Positions 1-9,850 are shown, counted from the stretch's first letter. The stretch is 64,000 nucleotides of DNA from Planctellipticum variicoloris (GCF_030622045.1 NZ_CP130886.1:5960001-6024000); one strand, 5' to 3'. Notes: generated from the sequence alone by a model not told the origin. A program made the numbers and translations.

Positions 1-22
1 GAACGGCAACCGGGGCCACCCG
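1..22 (+). repeat. Right half of a dispersed hairpin repeat
   Basis: These 22 bases recur exactly at 1134-1155, where they form the 3' arm and flank of a 13-bp hairpin. Only the right half lies inside the window, so the left arm should be just upstream. The repeat sits a short distance before the first gene. Confidence 0.6.
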
Positions 23-44
23 CGCTCGATGGAGTATTGGCTGC

Positions 45-515
45 ATGGCAGAATACGAATCCGAGATGCTGAGCTTTGGATACGTTGCATCGCTTCATAT
101 CCACCATCCTACGACCGTACTGGCAGACATGTCGAAGCGCCTGGGATTGACGCCTCGCAAAGCTCACGCGGCTGGCGAACCACGTGTAACCCTGAAGGGA
201 ACTGCTCTGCCTGGCGTGTATTCGGACCACTACTGGTGGTGCGATCTTAGAACTGAAGATCAACAGGATATCACGGCGTTTCTCCGTCGAGTCATCGCCG
301 AATTCAAGCCGAGTGCTCAGTATTTACGGGACATTGCCGACACTGGAGGCAGTATTTGCGTCTTCATCGGAGTTGGCAGCTCCCGCTGTTGTGCGCATCA
401 ATTCGACCGTAAATTACTGGGCGACCTTGCCGCAGCGGGTATTGATTTGCGAATCGACTTCTACGGAACCGAATTGCCACAGCGTGGTCTCCATCCGGAG
501 TCGGAGACCGCGTAA
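45..515 (+). CDS. DUF4279 domain protein
   Basis: A 156-residue soluble protein with no signal peptide or membrane segment. The layout fits DUF4279: an N-terminal beta strand, then a 'KRLGLTPRKAHAAGE' stretch near residues 31-45 resembling the family's Leu-Gly-hydrophobic-Pro-Thr turn, a central WWCDL region and a C-terminal FYGTE. No biochemical function is established for the family, whose members often occur as small orphan or immunity-like proteins. The ATG at 45 is the first in frame and leaves the whole domain intact. An unrelated small gene follows 70 bases downstream on the same strand. The function here is unknown. Confidence 0.6.
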   Translation: MAEYESEMLSFGYVASLHIHHPTTVLADMSKRLGLTPRKAHAAGEPRVTLKGTALPGVYSDHYWWCDLRTEDQQDITAFLRRVIAEFKPSAQYLRDIADTGGSICVFIGVGSSRCCAHQFDRKLLGDLAAAGIDLRIDFYGTELPQRGLHPESETA

Positions 516-585
516 CAATCCGACTCGCTCCCCACAGTGATCGAGTATCAGTTCAGCCGCAAAAGGCAGGGGGCGCGGTGCAACG

Positions 586-1023
586 ATGTCGTTCTGGCTC
601 GAAGGTTGGATCGAAGTCGCGAGGTTGCCGGACACGGACGGGGAACATGCGTGGTTCGGTGTGGTCGATTTGGGTTCGTTGATCGACGTCGCCGATGCGG
701 ACACCGAGCGCCTTTTCGGGCTTTCGAAGTGGTGCGTGACTGGCAAAGAGTCGGTGGACGCTCTGGCGGCGAGCCGAGGTCTGCCGCTGAATCCGTCGGA
801 GCAGGTGCGTCGAGAGCTTGATCGCATCGCGGCACACGAAGCAATTTACGGTTCTGGTGAGTTCGGCGGCTACACCTACGCAATTTGGAGCGAGATCCGG
901 GGATACGAGCTCACCGTGCCGCCGGAAGACAGTCAGTGGAAACTGGCCTTTGCGCTCGCCCGCGTTCTGGAGGTGCAATTCGGGCCGGATCGCGTTCGTT
1001 TCGTCGTGTGGTTCAACTGGTAG
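586..1023 (+). CDS. Hypothetical protein
   Basis: A 145-residue acidic soluble protein beginning MSFWLEGWIEVARL and ending in an aromatic-rich strand (VRFVVWFNW). I do not recognise the family. Alternating strands and a Tyr/Trp-rich second half resemble small immunity or SUKH-like proteins, but no diagnostic motif is visible. The ATG at 586 is preceded by a GGGGGCG run that could serve as a weak ribosome site. It follows the DUF4279 gene on the same strand, and an insertion sequence lies about 180 bases downstream. Composition resembles the neighbours. Confidence 0.55.
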   Translation: MSFWLEGWIEVARLPDTDGEHAWFGVVDLGSLIDVADADTERLFGLSKWCVTGKESVDALAASRGLPLNPSEQVRRELDRIAAHEAIYGSGEFGGYTYAIWSEIRGYELTVPPEDSQWKLAFALARVLEVQFGPDRVRFVVWFNW

Positions 1024-1118
1024 CGCGACTGGTATGCGGGCCGAACCAGGCGCTGCGGTTCACCCCGCGGAAGGTCGAATTGAGGGCCGCGACTGATCGG
1101 GCTCTTATCGTTCTGCGA

Positions 1119-1148
1119 CCCCGGTCGCCGTCGGAACGGCAACCGGGG
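1119..1148. repeat. 13-bp stem hairpin, complete copy of the repeat at 1-22
   Basis: Arms 1119-1131 (ccccggtcgccgt) and 1136-1148 (acggcaaccgggg) pair over 13 bp with one G-T pair around a CGGA loop. The right arm and flank are identical to window positions 1-22. There is no T-tract, so it looks like a dispersed intergenic palindrome and not a terminator. Confidence 0.65.
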
Positions 1149-1205
1149 CCACCCGTCGTGACACTCTGGTTTGCCGTGGATGCCGCAATTCGGCAGGCGG
1201 GAGCC

Positions 1206-2609
1206 CAATCTCGTTCGGCACGGTGCTTGCATAATCTATGGCGGCTGGGGGAAGGCGGCGAGGAGTTCTTCGTCGTCGGCCCAGCCGGTCATGTAGAGAC
1301 AGACCATTTCATACGCTCGACGCGACAGGTTGCCTCCCGTCGCCAGGGCCAGGAGCAGCCCGGCGAGCAGCGAACAGTAGAGCTGGATCTCCACGCCCCG
1401 CGTCTTCGCCGAGAGCAGTTGCTGGCAGCCCAGCACCTGCTTCAGAAACCGGAAGAACAGCTCGATCTGCCACCGGCATTCATAGATTAGCACCACCTGT
1501 TCGGCCGGGAGATCCAGCAGCGTCGTGGCCAGGATCAGGCCTTCCCGCCCGGTCTGGTCGCTGCGAAGCCGCCCCTGCCTTGCCGAACTCGGTCGACCGG
1601 GCACTGGCTCGACGGTGATCCGCCGCACGACGTGATTGGTTCTTGCGGGACTGGCTCCGCTGCCGCCGCCCAGCGCGATCAGTTCATCCGCCACGACCCC
1701 CGCGGCGCGATCGGCTTCGGTGAGCGCGGGGAGTTGAACCGCATGACCGTTCGCGTCGTTGACCGGTCCCTCGACCACGCGACCGTCCCCGCGATTGAGC
1801 CGGCAGACGTAGTCGCAGCGGGCTTCGACCAGTTCGTTGAACACCACGGCCGAGCGATAGCCCCGGTCCAGAATATAAAGGTCTCCCGGCGCACCGGCGG
1901 GTTGCGGTTCGCGGGCCTGGATCTGCTGGAGCGTGACGGCGCGCTCGGAGTGCGGCCCTTTGGCCGGCTCCTCGGTGAGGGTCGAGGCCACGACCCTCTG
2001 GTCGTGAATGCGAAGCTGGGTGTGCAGCCGCCACTGGCCTTGAGAACCGCGTCCCAGCCGGGCGGCGATCTGCGGCAAGGCCGACAGCACGGTCCCGTCG
2101 ACGGCGACGAGACGTTCGACGATCGGGTTGGGAAGGCGTCCCAGCCGACCGCTGCGGCTCACGCGGAACTGATGCCGGGCGAACTGGCGGCGGAGTTCGT
2201 GAACGAGTCCTTCCAGGAGCGAGGGATCGAAGACGGACGAGGCCTCGGAGAAGGCCCCGGCCGAGACCTTTTGCCCGCCGGCGAGCTGTTGGACCTTTTT
2301 CAGTCCCGAGGCTGCGACGAGCGCCCGGGCGGACTTGAGAACGGGGTTGAAGAAGCCGATCAGGAGGAGCGCGGCATACTGGCTGTAGAACAGCTGCCGG
2401 TTGCGAGCGGTGTCGCGTTCTGTCCCGCAGGGAGCCAATCGTTGCAGCAGCGGAAAGATGCGCCGCAGCAGGACGGTCCCGGCCAAAGGACCAATCAGCT
2501 CCCGCCGCTCCTCCTCCGTCAGCCCCTTCTCCGCCATCGCCACTCCCTCCGCAGGGAGAAAGACTACAATCTCAATCGGCCTGCGCAAAAAGCGTGCCGA
2601 ACGAGATTG
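1206..2609 (-). mobile_element. Complete IS4-family insertion sequence
   Basis: The element is about 1.4 kb and carries one transposase gene. Its ends are a perfect 19-bp inverted repeat: 1204-1222 (cccaatctcgttcggcacg) against 2593-2611. Both sides are flanked by ggcgggagcc (1196-1205 and 2610-2619). Because the repeat overlaps the inverted ends, the target duplication could be read as 6 to 10 bp; the longest reading puts the element at 1206-2609. Rejoining the flanks restores one copy of the GGCAGGCGGGAGCCTGCC palindrome found at five other sites here, so the element landed in a host repeat. All parts look intact. Confidence 0.85.
1236..2537 (-). CDS. IS4-family DDE transposase
   Basis: A 433-residue transposase catalysing cut-and-paste movement of its own element. 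The IS4 catalytic signature is complete: the first Asp in AVDGT, the second in LDRGYRS, and the YREK motif (Tyr-x2-Arg-x3-Glu-x6-Lys) as [15 protein letters not shown]. The start at 2537 was chosen because a GGAGGGAG ribosome site lies just upstream; the frame is open to 2588 and would add 17 residues. The gene ends close to the left inverted repeat, as usual for this family. No frameshift or internal stop is present, so it may still be active. Confidence 0.88.
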   Translation of the reverse strand: MAEKGLTEEERRELIGPLAGTVLLRRIFPLLQRLAPCGTERDTARNRQLFYSQYAALLLIGFFNPVLKSARALVAASGLKKVQQLAGGQKVSAGAFSEASSVFDPSLLEGLVHELRRQFARHQFRVSRSGRLGRLPNPIVERLVAVDGTVLSALPQIAARLGRGSQGQWRLHTQLRIHDQRVVASTLTEEPAKGPHSERAVTLQQIQAREPQPAGAPGDLYILDRGYRSAVVFNELVEARCDYVCRLNRGDGRVVEGPVNDANGHAVQLPALTEADRAAGVVADELIALGGGSGASPARTNHVVRRITVEPVPGRPSSARQGRLRSDQTGREGLILATTLLDLPAEQVVLIYECRWQIELFFRFLKQVLGCQQLLSAKTRGVEIQLYCSLLAGLLLALATGGNLSRRAYEMVCLYMTGWADDEELLAAFPQPP

Positions 2610-2691
2610 GGCGGGAGCCTGCCCTACGGTCTGCCAACCGTCTAAAATCCCTCAACTTACCAATGCCCCGGATTCGCCTTCTGAAACCGCC

Positions 2692-5526
2692 ATGACCTCA
2701 GACTCCGCTCCGTCTCCCAGCCGCTATGTGGTCGGCCTCGACCTCGGCACGACCAATTCCGCCCTGGCATATGTCGATACCGCGGAATCTCCCTGGAAAA
2801 TCCGGACGTTCGCGACGCCCCAGTCCATCGCCCCCGGACAGTGGGAAGCCCGCGAAACCCTCCCGTCGTTCCACTACCAGCCGGCGGCCGGCGAATTCCC
2901 GCCACACGCCCTGCGACTCCCCTGGCAGAAATCCGATCCGGCCTGGACCGCAGGACACTTCGCCCGCGATCACGGCACCCTCTCACCCGGCCGCCTGGTC
3001 AACTCCGCCAAGAGCTGGCTCTGTCACTCCGGCGTCGACCGGACCGCCGAACTCCTCCCCTGGCATGGCGCTCCCGACGTCGACCGGCTCTCTCCCGTCA
3101 CCGTCAGCGCTCGCTATCTCCAGCACTTCCGCGAGGCCTGGGACGCGGCGTTTCCCGAACACCCCCTCGCCGAACAGGATTTCGTCCTCACGCTCCCGGC
3201 GTCGTTCGACGAAGTCGCCCGCGAGCTGACCGTTCGGGCCGCCCAGCAGGCCGGCCTTCGCCGGGTGGCCCTCATCGAAGAACCGCAGGCCGCCTTCTAT
3301 GCCTGGATCGCCAAACACGCGGATGACTGGGAGCAACTGGTTTCGCCGGGCCAGAAGATCCTGGTCTGCGATGTCGGCGGCGGCACGACTGACTTCACGC
3401 TGATCCGCGTCCGCAAAGGGAGCGATGGAACCGTCCAGTTTCATCGCGTGGCAGTCGGCGATCACCTGATTCTCGGCGGCGATAACTTCGACCTGGCTCT
3501 CGCCCATCACCTCGAACGCAAACTGAAAGGGGATGGCAAGCTCGAACCCCGCCAGTGGAGCATGCTCGTCCGCAGTTGCCGCCAGGTCAAAGAGGTCCTG
3601 CTCGGCGATCACCCTCCCGAGCAATGGACGCTGTCGCTCCCCGGGGCGGGCTCGCGCCTGATTGGCGGCGGTCTGCAGTCTCCCGTCACCCGCCAGGAAG
3701 TCGAAGAGCTGATCGTCGAAGGCTTTTTTCCCCGCGTCGGACTCGATGCAAAACCGGCGACCGGTCAGTCGGGATTTCAGGAATTCGGACTGCCGTATGC
3801 CCCGGATGCCGCCATCACCAGGTATCTCGCGGCGTTTCTCTCGGCTCATCGCCACGTCGCGCTGGAAGAGGGCGAAGCCGCCGGCCACGATCCCGCCCGC
3901 CCCGATATCGTCCTGTTCAACGGCGGCGTCTTCACCTCGCCCCAACTGCAGGAGCGCCTCGTCGACGCCATCCGCTCCTGGTTCCGGACCCAGGACCCCG
4001 GCTGGTCGCCAATCGTCCTCGATCATGAACGGCTCGACCTGGCGGTCGCCCGGGGAGCTGCGTACTACGGCATGGTCCGGCGGGGACTGGGAGTCCGCAT
4101 TGCGGCGGGACTGGCCCGGACCTATTACATCGGCGTCGAAGGAGCTGCCGATCAGCAGTCCGCCGCAATCTGCCTGATGCCCGCCGGCGCCGAGCCGAAT
4201 ACCGAAGTCGATCTGGAGGGCCGGCAGTTTCAGTTGCTGGTTTCACAGCCGATCGAGTTTCCGCTCTACGTTTCCAGCGTCCGCCTCACGGACAAGCCGG
4301 GCGACATCGTCACCGTCGATCGCGAGCAGATCTCCGCACTGCCGCCAATCCGCACCGTGCTGAAGCTCGGCAAATCCGCCGAGGCGGGAGCCGTGGCGGT
4401 CACGCTCAAAGCCCGGCTGACGGAGATCGGCACGCTCGATCTCTGGTGCTCCGAAGTCGCCGGCAAGCGGACCTGGAAGCTCCTGTTCGACGTGCGGGCC
4501 GCCACGCGGACCGAGGTCGCCGCCCACGAATCCGCCGCCGAGGGCCAGGGCTTCCTGGAAGAATCGTCCCGCACGGCCGGGGAAACAATCCTCCGACAAA
4601 CATTCACCCCGGTTCAACAGCTTGAGGGAAGAACTCCGCTCGATCCGGCCGGACTGATGAAAGGGCTGGTCGAAGCGCTGGGACTGGAGCGTCACGAATG
4701 GCCGACGTCGCTGCTGCGCGAGCTCTGGGAGACGCTGTTTGAACTCGAACCCGGTCGCCGGATCAGCTCCCGCCACGAAGCCCGCTGGCTGAATGTGCTG
4801 GGGTATGCGCTCCGCCCTGGCTACGGCCTGGCCATGGACGACTGGCGCGTCGGCGAAACCTGGCGGCTGCTCAATGGCAAGCTGGTCCACGCCGACCCGA
4901 TGTGCCGGGCCGAGTGGTGGATTCTCTGGCGGCGGATCGCCGGCGGGCTGACGGCGGGGCAGCAGCAGGCGCTCGCCGGCCCGCTGATTGGAACGCTCCG
5001 CCAGGCGACGAAACCCGCCGCCGGCAAGAACCGCGGCGGGGCCGGTTTCGGCACGCACGAACTGGCCGAGATGCTGCGGTTCGTCGGCTCCTGCGAGCTG
5101 CTCAATGCAACGACCAAGGAAGAACTGGGAGATCTGCTCATGACCTCCGCGAATCGTCCGCACTGGGCGACGATTCGCGGAGCGGCGCTCTGGGCGATCG
5201 GACGTCTCGGCGCGCGGCGGCCGGTCTATGGGCCGCTCAACAGCGTCCTCGGCGCGAATGTCGCCGAGCGCTGGCTGGACCGGCTGATGACGCTGGAAGG
5301 AGGCGATGCGATGGAACCCTTCGCCGCGATGCAGCTCGCGCGCCTGACGGGAGACCGCTATCGCGACATCAGTGACGCGCACCGCGAACGCGTCCTGAAG
5401 TGGATGGAACGGCTGCAGGCGCCCAAGAACCTGCGCCGGCTGGTCCGCGAAGTCGGCACGCTGGAAGAAGAAGAACAGGGCCTGGTCTTCGGCGAAGCCC
5501 TCCCCAAGGGCCTGCGGATTCTGTAG
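2692..5526 (+). CDS. Hsp70-like ATPase with extended C-terminal region
   Basis: A 944-residue protein whose first half is an actin-fold Hsp70 nucleotide-binding domain: phosphate loop 1 GLDLGTTNS (about residues 15-23), phosphate loop 2 CDVGGGTTDF (about 226-235), and an FNGGVF adenosine loop (about 409-414). The second half is far longer than a DnaK substrate-binding domain and resembles the DUF3731 region attached to some bacterial Hsp70 homologues. The ATG at 2692 starts right before the ATPase domain; an upstream open stretch crosses the insertion sequence and is not credible. No DnaJ or GrpE gene is adjacent. It is probably a cytoplasmic chaperone-like protein with unknown client. Confidence 0.85.
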   Translation: MTSDSAPSPSRYVVGLDLGTTNSALAYVDTAESPWKIRTFATPQSIAPGQWEARETLPSFHYQPAAGEFPPHALRLPWQKSDPAWTAGHFARDHGTLSPGRLVNSAKSWLCHSGVDRTAELLPWHGAPDVDRLSPVTVSARYLQHFREAWDAAFPEHPLAEQDFVLTLPASFDEVARELTVRAAQQAGLRRVALIEEPQAAFYAWIAKHADDWEQLVSPGQKILVCDVGGGTTDFTLIRVRKGSDGTVQFHRVAVGDHLILGGDNFDLALAHHLERKLKGDGKLEPRQWSMLVRSCRQVKEVLLGDHPPEQWTLSLPGAGSRLIGGGLQSPVTRQEVEELIVEGFFPRVGLDAKPATGQSGFQEFGLPYAPDAAITRYLAAFLSAHRHVALEEGEAAGHDPARPDIVLFNGGVFTSPQLQERLVDAIRSWFRTQDPGWSPIVLDHERLDLAVARGAAYYGMVRRGLGVRIAAGLARTYYIGVEGAADQQSAAICLMPAGAEPNTEVDLEGRQFQLLVSQPIEFPLYVSSVRLTDKPGDIVTVDREQISALPPIRTVLKLGKSAEAGAVAVTLKARLTEIGTLDLWCSEVAGKRTWKLLFDVRAATRTEVAAHESAAEGQGFLEESSRTAGETILRQTFTPVQQLEGRTPLDPAGLMKGLVEALGLERHEWPTSLLRELWETLFELEPGRRISSRHEARWLNVLGYALRPGYGLAMDDWRVGETWRLLNGKLVHADPMCRAEWWILWRRIAGGLTAGQQQALAGPLIGTLRQATKPAAGKNRGGAGFGTHELAEMLRFVGSCELLNATTKEELGDLLMTSANRPHWATIRGAALWAIGRLGARRPVYGPLNSVLGANVAERWLDRLMTLEGGDAMEPFAAMQLARLTGDRYRDISDAHRERVLKWMERLQAPKNLRRLVREVGTLEEEEQGLVFGEALPKGLRIL

Positions 5527-5550
5527 TCGCCGAGTGGCACTCGAAAATAA

Positions 5551-5588
5551 CGGCCCCGCTCCCGGTATGTCTGCCGGGAGCGGGGCCG
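5551..5588. terminator. Bidirectional hairpin between convergent genes
   Basis: A perfect 15-bp stem (5551-5565 with 5574-5588) and 8-nt loop lie between the Hsp70-like gene and the convergent aldehyde dehydrogenase. The plus side is followed by CTTCTC and the minus side by TTATTTTC, so it can serve both genes, with the better T-tract for the minus strand. Confidence 0.75.
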
Positions 5589-5649
5589 CTTCTCATGGCG
5601 CCAAATCCAACTCCATCCGTCTCTTCGCACTTGGCTCTAAGCACTCGGC

Positions 5650-7131
5650 TCACTTCAGATTCATCGTCACCGTCTTCAGCTCGGTGTAGTTCGCCAGAGC
5701 CGCTTCGCCCAGCTCCCGGCCCATGCCGCTCATCTTGAAGCCGCCGAACGGCGCCGCCGCGTCGAACACGTCGTAGCAGTTGATCCAGACGGTCCCGGCC
5801 CGGACGCTGTTGGCGATGTGATGCGCCTTGGCGACGTCGCGCGTCCAGACCGCCGCGGCGAGACCGTAGCAGGTCGTGTTGGCCCGCTGGACGACTTCGT
5901 CGAGATTCTTGAACGGCAGGATGCTCATCACGGGTCCGAAGATTTCGTCCTGAGCGATCTCCATGTCGTCCGTCACGCGATCGAAAACGGTCGGGGCGAC
6001 GAAGAAGCCGCGGTCGCCGACGCGCTGGCCCCCGGTGAGGCATTCGGCCCCGGCGTTCTTGCCGCTCTCGATGTACCGCATGATCTTGTCGAACTGATCG
6101 CGGTCGACCTGCGGCCCCTGCGTCGTTTCGCTGTCGAACGGATCGCCCAGCTTGCGGGCCTGGGCGCGGGAAACGATCTGCTCCACGAACTTCGCGTGAA
6201 TCTTCTCTTCCACGAAAACCCGGCTGCCCGCGCAGCAGCACTGCCCCTGATTGAAGAACAGCCCGAACTCGGAACCGGCCACCGCCGCGTCGAGATCGCA
6301 GTCCGCGAAGACAATGTTCGGACTCTTGCCCCCGAGTTCAAAGGTGAGCCGCTTCAGCGAAGGGGCAGCGTCGCGCATGATGAACTGAGCGGTCTCAGTC
6401 GACCCGGTGAAAGCGATCTTGTCGACGCCGCGATGCTTGACGATCGCCGCCCCGGTGTCGCCGAAGCCCGGCAGAATGTTGATCACGCCCGCCGGGATGC
6501 CGGCTTCCATCGCCAGTTCGCCCAGCCGCAGGCACGACAGCGGCGTCTGCTCCGCCGGCTTCATGACAATGGTGCAGCCGGCGGCGAGGGCCGGCCCCCA
6601 CTTCCAGGCGGTCATCAGAGCCGGAAAGTTCCAGGGAATGATCTGCCCGGCGACGCCGGTCGGCTCCCGGCGGGTATAGCAGAAGTAGTCGCCGCGAATC
6701 GGGATCGTCTGGCCGGAGATCTTGTCGGCCCACCCGGCGTAGTAGCGGAGGCAGTCGATGACCAGCGGGATGTCCGCCGCCCGGCTGTCGCGGATGGGCT
6801 TCCCGTTGTCCAGCGTCTCCAGCGCGGCAAGCTCTTCCTGGTTCTGCTCGATGAGATCGGCCAGCCGATTCATCAGCCTGCCCCGATCGCGGGCATCCAT
6901 GGTGTGCCAGGGGCCCGACTCGAACGCCTTGCGGGCGGCTTTCACCGCCCGATCAACGTCGGCTTCGCCGGCATAGGCCACGTCGGCGATCTTCTCTTCA
7001 GTGACCGGGTTCATCGTGGCAAACGTCTTGCCGCTCGCGGCGTCGCACCATTCGCCGCCGATGAGGAGCTTCGTCTGGCGGATCTTGGGAACGGCGGCTT
7101 TTCGAGGGGGAGCAGCGGTCGCGGCGGACAT
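5650..7131 (-). CDS. NAD(P)-dependent aldehyde dehydrogenase
   Basis: A 493-residue class 1/2 aldehyde dehydrogenase that oxidises an aldehyde to the acid. Visible landmarks are the substrate-anchoring Asn168 in IIPWNFP, cofactor Lys191 in MKPAEQTP, the FTGST nucleotide turn (241-245), general base Glu265 in FELGGKS, and the nucleophile Cys299 in GQCCCAG. Length and order are standard. The first 15 residues are a loose Ala/Pro-rich tail. The gene stands alone, convergent with the Hsp70-like gene, so the substrate cannot be told. Betaine aldehyde, retinal-type and general aliphatic dehydrogenases all share these motifs. Confidence 0.9.
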   Translation of the reverse strand: MSAATAAPPRKAAVPKIRQTKLLIGGEWCDAASGKTFATMNPVTEEKIADVAYAGEADVDRAVKAARKAFESGPWHTMDARDRGRLMNRLADLIEQNQEELAALETLDNGKPIRDSRAADIPLVIDCLRYYAGWADKISGQTIPIRGDYFCYTRREPTGVAGQIIPWNFPALMTAWKWGPALAAGCTIVMKPAEQTPLSCLRLGELAMEAGIPAGVINILPGFGDTGAAIVKHRGVDKIAFTGSTETAQFIMRDAAPSLKRLTFELGGKSPNIVFADCDLDAAVAGSEFGLFFNQGQCCCAGSRVFVEEKIHAKFVEQIVSRAQARKLGDPFDSETTQGPQVDRDQFDKIMRYIESGKNAGAECLTGGQRVGDRGFFVAPTVFDRVTDDMEIAQDEIFGPVMSILPFKNLDEVVQRANTTCYGLAAAVWTRDVAKAHHIANSVRAGTVWINCYDVFDAAAPFGGFKMSGMGRELGEAALANYTELKTVTMNLK

Positions 7132-7245
7132 GATGGATCTCCTGGTGCAGGCTGACGGTTGGGGTCGCTGAGAGCGCGAGTTGTCCTCTTGGAATTGTAG
7201 CGCGCCGGCGACCGGTTTGGATAGAACCTCGATCGTGCGGCGGCT

Positions 7246-7524
7246 TCACACGGTCTCGCGGTAGCAGCGGATTGCGGCTAAGGCAGCCAGGAGGAAGCAG
7301 GCCGCGAGAGAGACCAGTTCGAGACAGAAGCCCGCGGTTCTCCACCCGCTGTCCGCGGGAAGGAATTCCATCCAGCTTCGGTACCAGAGGCTGTAGACGC
7401 CATAGCCGACAACTCTGAGGAATCCATGCACCAGACAGAATCCGAGCAGAGCGATCGCCAATTTGCGGGTCCGTTGTTGCCACGGCATGGAATCACTCAG
7501 GCTCGGATTTTCAGGCAGAGTCAC
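7246..7524 (-). CDS. Small membrane protein coupled to the sulfatase
   Basis: A 92-residue protein with two predicted membrane helices, about residues 22-42 (LAIALLGFCLVHGFLRVVGYG) and 64-85 (AGFCLELVSLAACFLLAALAAI). The GTG start overlaps the TGA stop of the upstream sulfatase as GTGA, a layout typical of translational coupling. No family was recognised. The tight overlap suggests a role tied to the sulfatase, but nothing in the sequence shows what it does. Confidence 0.6.
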   Translation of the reverse strand: MTLPENPSLSDSMPWQQRTRKLAIALLGFCLVHGFLRVVGYGVYSLWYRSWMEFLPADSGWRTAGFCLELVSLAACFLLAALAAIRCYRETV

Positions 7525-8972
7525 TTCGCCGCCTTCTTCTTTCCGGCCCCCTTGCGCTTCGGGGGATCCACGGGCTGAGTACCGTCGCGTTTCTCCGGCA
7601 TCGGGGCATGAATGCTTTCCCGCCAGGCGACCAGTTTCCCGTGCAGTTCCTTGGTCACTTCCGGCCGCGATGTGGCCAGATTCTCGTGCTGACCGGGATC
7701 GCTCTTCAGGTTGTAGAGTTCGAGGCGACCGTCTTCGAAAAACTCAAGGAGCTTGTAATCGCCGCTGCGGATGGCTCCGGCAGGAGTCGTGCGCCAGGTG
7801 TCCTGACCGGCCCCGAGGTAGCCGGGGAAGTGCCAGTAGAGATCCTGCCGGTCGAGCTGTGCCGTCGGTTCCCCCTTGAGGCACGGCATAACGCTGACGC
7901 CGTCGAGAACATGATCGGCGGGAGCCTTTGCTCCGGTGACGTCGAGGAATGTTGGATACAGGTCGACCGAATGGATCGGCTGTTCGCTGACTGAGCCGGG
8001 AGTGATGACGCCGGGCCAGCGGAAGATGAACGGGACCCGAACGCCTCCTTCGTAAAGCATCCCCTTGCCGCCCCGGAGCGGGGCATTGTCGGTGACATCG
8101 CCCGCCTTCTTGATCCCCTCGCGGACGTAGCCCCCCACGCCGCCGTTGTCGCTGGAAAAGATCACCAGCGTGTTCCGGGAGAGATCCAGTTCATCGAGCG
8201 TCGCGAGGATCCGACCGACGCTGTCGTCGAGACTGGCGATCATGCCGGCATAGGTCGGGTTATCGTGCCCGTCGCCGGCCGGCCGGTCCTGGAACTGAGC
8301 AATTTTGTCGGCTTTCGCCTGGAACGGCGAATGAACGGCGAAGTGGGGGACATACAGGAAGAACGGGTGATCCTTGTGACGCCGGAGGAAGTCGACCGAG
8401 CGATCCGTGATCCAGTCCGCCAGGTACGTATCGGGAGCAACGTCCTGCGGCGGCTGCGTTTTGAAATCGAAGTGTTTCCCCATACTGACGATGGCTTCGT
8501 CGAAGCCCTGTTTCGAAGGATGGAAATTGTTCCCTCCCAGATGCCACTTGCCGAACATGCCGGTCGCGTAGCCCGCCGACTTGAGGGCTTCGGCGATGGT
8601 CACCCGCTCCAGTGCAAGCTGTTCGACGTTGGGAACCGGGACCAGCGGCCGACGTGAAGTGTCGAAGCGATTCGTGTTTCCGACGGTATAGATCCCGGTG
8701 CGCGGGCCGTACTGGCCGGAGAGGATCGCCGCCCGGGTCGGCTGGCAGTTGGGGCCGGCGGTGTAGCTGTGGGTAAACTTCCGCCCTTGCGAGGCGAGCC
8801 GGTCGATGTGGGGCGTCTGGTAGTAGCCGCTGCCGAAGCAGCCGAGATCGGTCCAGCCGAGGTCATCGGCCAGAATGAAGACGATATTGGGCTGGCTCGG
8901 CCGATCGGCCCCATTCGCCGCCAGATTCAGCAGCACCAAAACCGCGGAGCAAACGATGCGGAATACGGTCAT
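7521..8972 (-). CDS. Secreted Cys-type sulfatase
   Basis: A 483-residue arylsulfatase-type hydrolase of sulfate esters, typical of planctomycetes degrading sulfated polysaccharides. A signal peptide covers roughly residues 1-22 (hydrophobic core VLVLLNLAA, cleavage near ANGA). The metal site appears as FILADDLGW, and the formylglycine signature C-x-P-x-R is Cys76-Gln-Pro-Thr-Arg80. Further family marks are the GKWHLGG and FSSDNGG segments. The ATG at 8972 is chosen because it begins the signal peptide; the frame stays open upstream to 9332 without homology. It needs a maturase, which is not in the window. Confidence 0.92.
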   Translation of the reverse strand: MTVFRIVCSAVLVLLNLAANGADRPSQPNIVFILADDLGWTDLGCFGSGYYQTPHIDRLASQGRKFTHSYTAGPNCQPTRAAILSGQYGPRTGIYTVGNTNRFDTSRRPLVPVPNVEQLALERVTIAEALKSAGYATGMFGKWHLGGNNFHPSKQGFDEAIVSMGKHFDFKTQPPQDVAPDTYLADWITDRSVDFLRRHKDHPFFLYVPHFAVHSPFQAKADKIAQFQDRPAGDGHDNPTYAGMIASLDDSVGRILATLDELDLSRNTLVIFSSDNGGVGGYVREGIKKAGDVTDNAPLRGGKGMLYEGGVRVPFIFRWPGVITPGSVSEQPIHSVDLYPTFLDVTGAKAPADHVLDGVSVMPCLKGEPTAQLDRQDLYWHFPGYLGAGQDTWRTTPAGAIRSGDYKLLEFFEDGRLELYNLKSDPGQHENLATSRPEVTKELHGKLVAWRESIHAPMPEKRDGTQPVDPPKRKGAGKKKAAK

Positions 8973-9273
8973 CGATGCAGTCTCGGGACACGGGGGAACT
9001 GGAGGACGCGATTTTCGATTGTCCGGGGGATCAAATCCCGGCTGCAAGGGGATTCCGGAGGATTTGCCGAGGCGGTTTGTCCGCCGCGGATACGGGTTCG
9101 CCCGTGGAAAATGCGGGAGCGGCCACCCAAAGGCGCTTCCCTGCCCCCGTTCCGTTCGTATAATTCGGGCTGATTCCGTTCGCCGATTCCAGGCGGCGGC
9201 CGACAAAATGCCTGCAATTCGCGGGTTTGACGGTCGCCAGGGGCTCTCCCTCAACTCAGTTGCCGGACCGATC
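8973..9273. other. Divergent intergenic region
   Basis: About 300 bases separate the sulfatase and the AlgH-like gene. A perfect TATAAT lies on the plus strand at 9159-9164, about 110 bases before the AlgH start, but the matching -35 position (cttccc) is poor. No repeat, hairpin or small gene was seen. Confidence 0.4.
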
Positions 9274-9840
9274 ATGGCGAAGTCGCTGCGCGGACAGGTG
9301 CTGGTATCAGCGAAACACCTGCGGGATCCCAACTTCTACAAGACCGTCGTCCTGATAGTGGAGCACGGCTCCGACGGTGCGATGGGAGTGGTGATCAACC
9401 GTCCCTCGTCGATTCTGGTGACGCATGCCCTCGCCGGGCATTTCCACCTGCCGGAATCGACCGACCTGGTGTATTGCGGCGGACCGGTCGAGCCGGCGGG
9501 ATTGATCATTCTCCACGACGTGCCGGACATCGAAGAACGGCAACTCGAAGTGGTGGACGGATTGTACCTGGGATGCAGTGCCGAAGCCTTCGAGGAAGTG
9601 GTCAACCGGACGCAGGATGATCATCCGGTGGTCCGATTCCGGGTCTTTTCCGGCTGCGCCGGCTGGGCTCCGGATCAGTTGGAAGGCGAACTGGCTCGCG
9701 GCGACTGGCTGACCGCACGAGCGTCACAGGATCTCATTTTTGAAGAAGATCCGTACGAACTGTACGATGTGATGCTCCGCAAGGTCTCCGAGGCCCATCC
9801 GCTGCTGCCGCGTGCGACCGGCAATCCCGCCTGGAACTAG
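9274..9840 (+). CDS. YqgE/AlgH family protein (UPF0301)
   Basis: A 188-residue cytoplasmic protein of the AlgH/YqgE family, whose biochemical role is unsettled. The family opening is clear: LRGQVLVSAKHLRDPNFYKTV, then VGVVINRP-like 'MGVVINRPSS', the CGGPV turn near residue 67, and the GCAGWAPDQLEGEL stretch near 126-139. The ATG at 9274 matches the usual family start; an open upstream extension with an ATG at 9208 has no family similarity. It sits just before the nuo operon but is separated from it by a hairpin and a promoter. Confidence 0.88.
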   Translation: MAKSLRGQVLVSAKHLRDPNFYKTVVLIVEHGSDGAMGVVINRPSSILVTHALAGHFHLPESTDLVYCGGPVEPAGLIILHDVPDIEERQLEVVDGLYLGCSAEAFEEVVNRTQDDHPVVRFRVFSGCAGWAPDQLEGELARGDWLTARASQDLIFEEDPYELYDVMLRKVSEAHPLLPRATGNPAWN

Positions 9841-9850
9841 CGGATTCCGC

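Noticed and set aside
2401-2691. N-terminal extension of the Hsp70-like protein
   Set aside because: It would cross the right end of the insertion sequence; the ATPase domain starts after the ATG at 2692.
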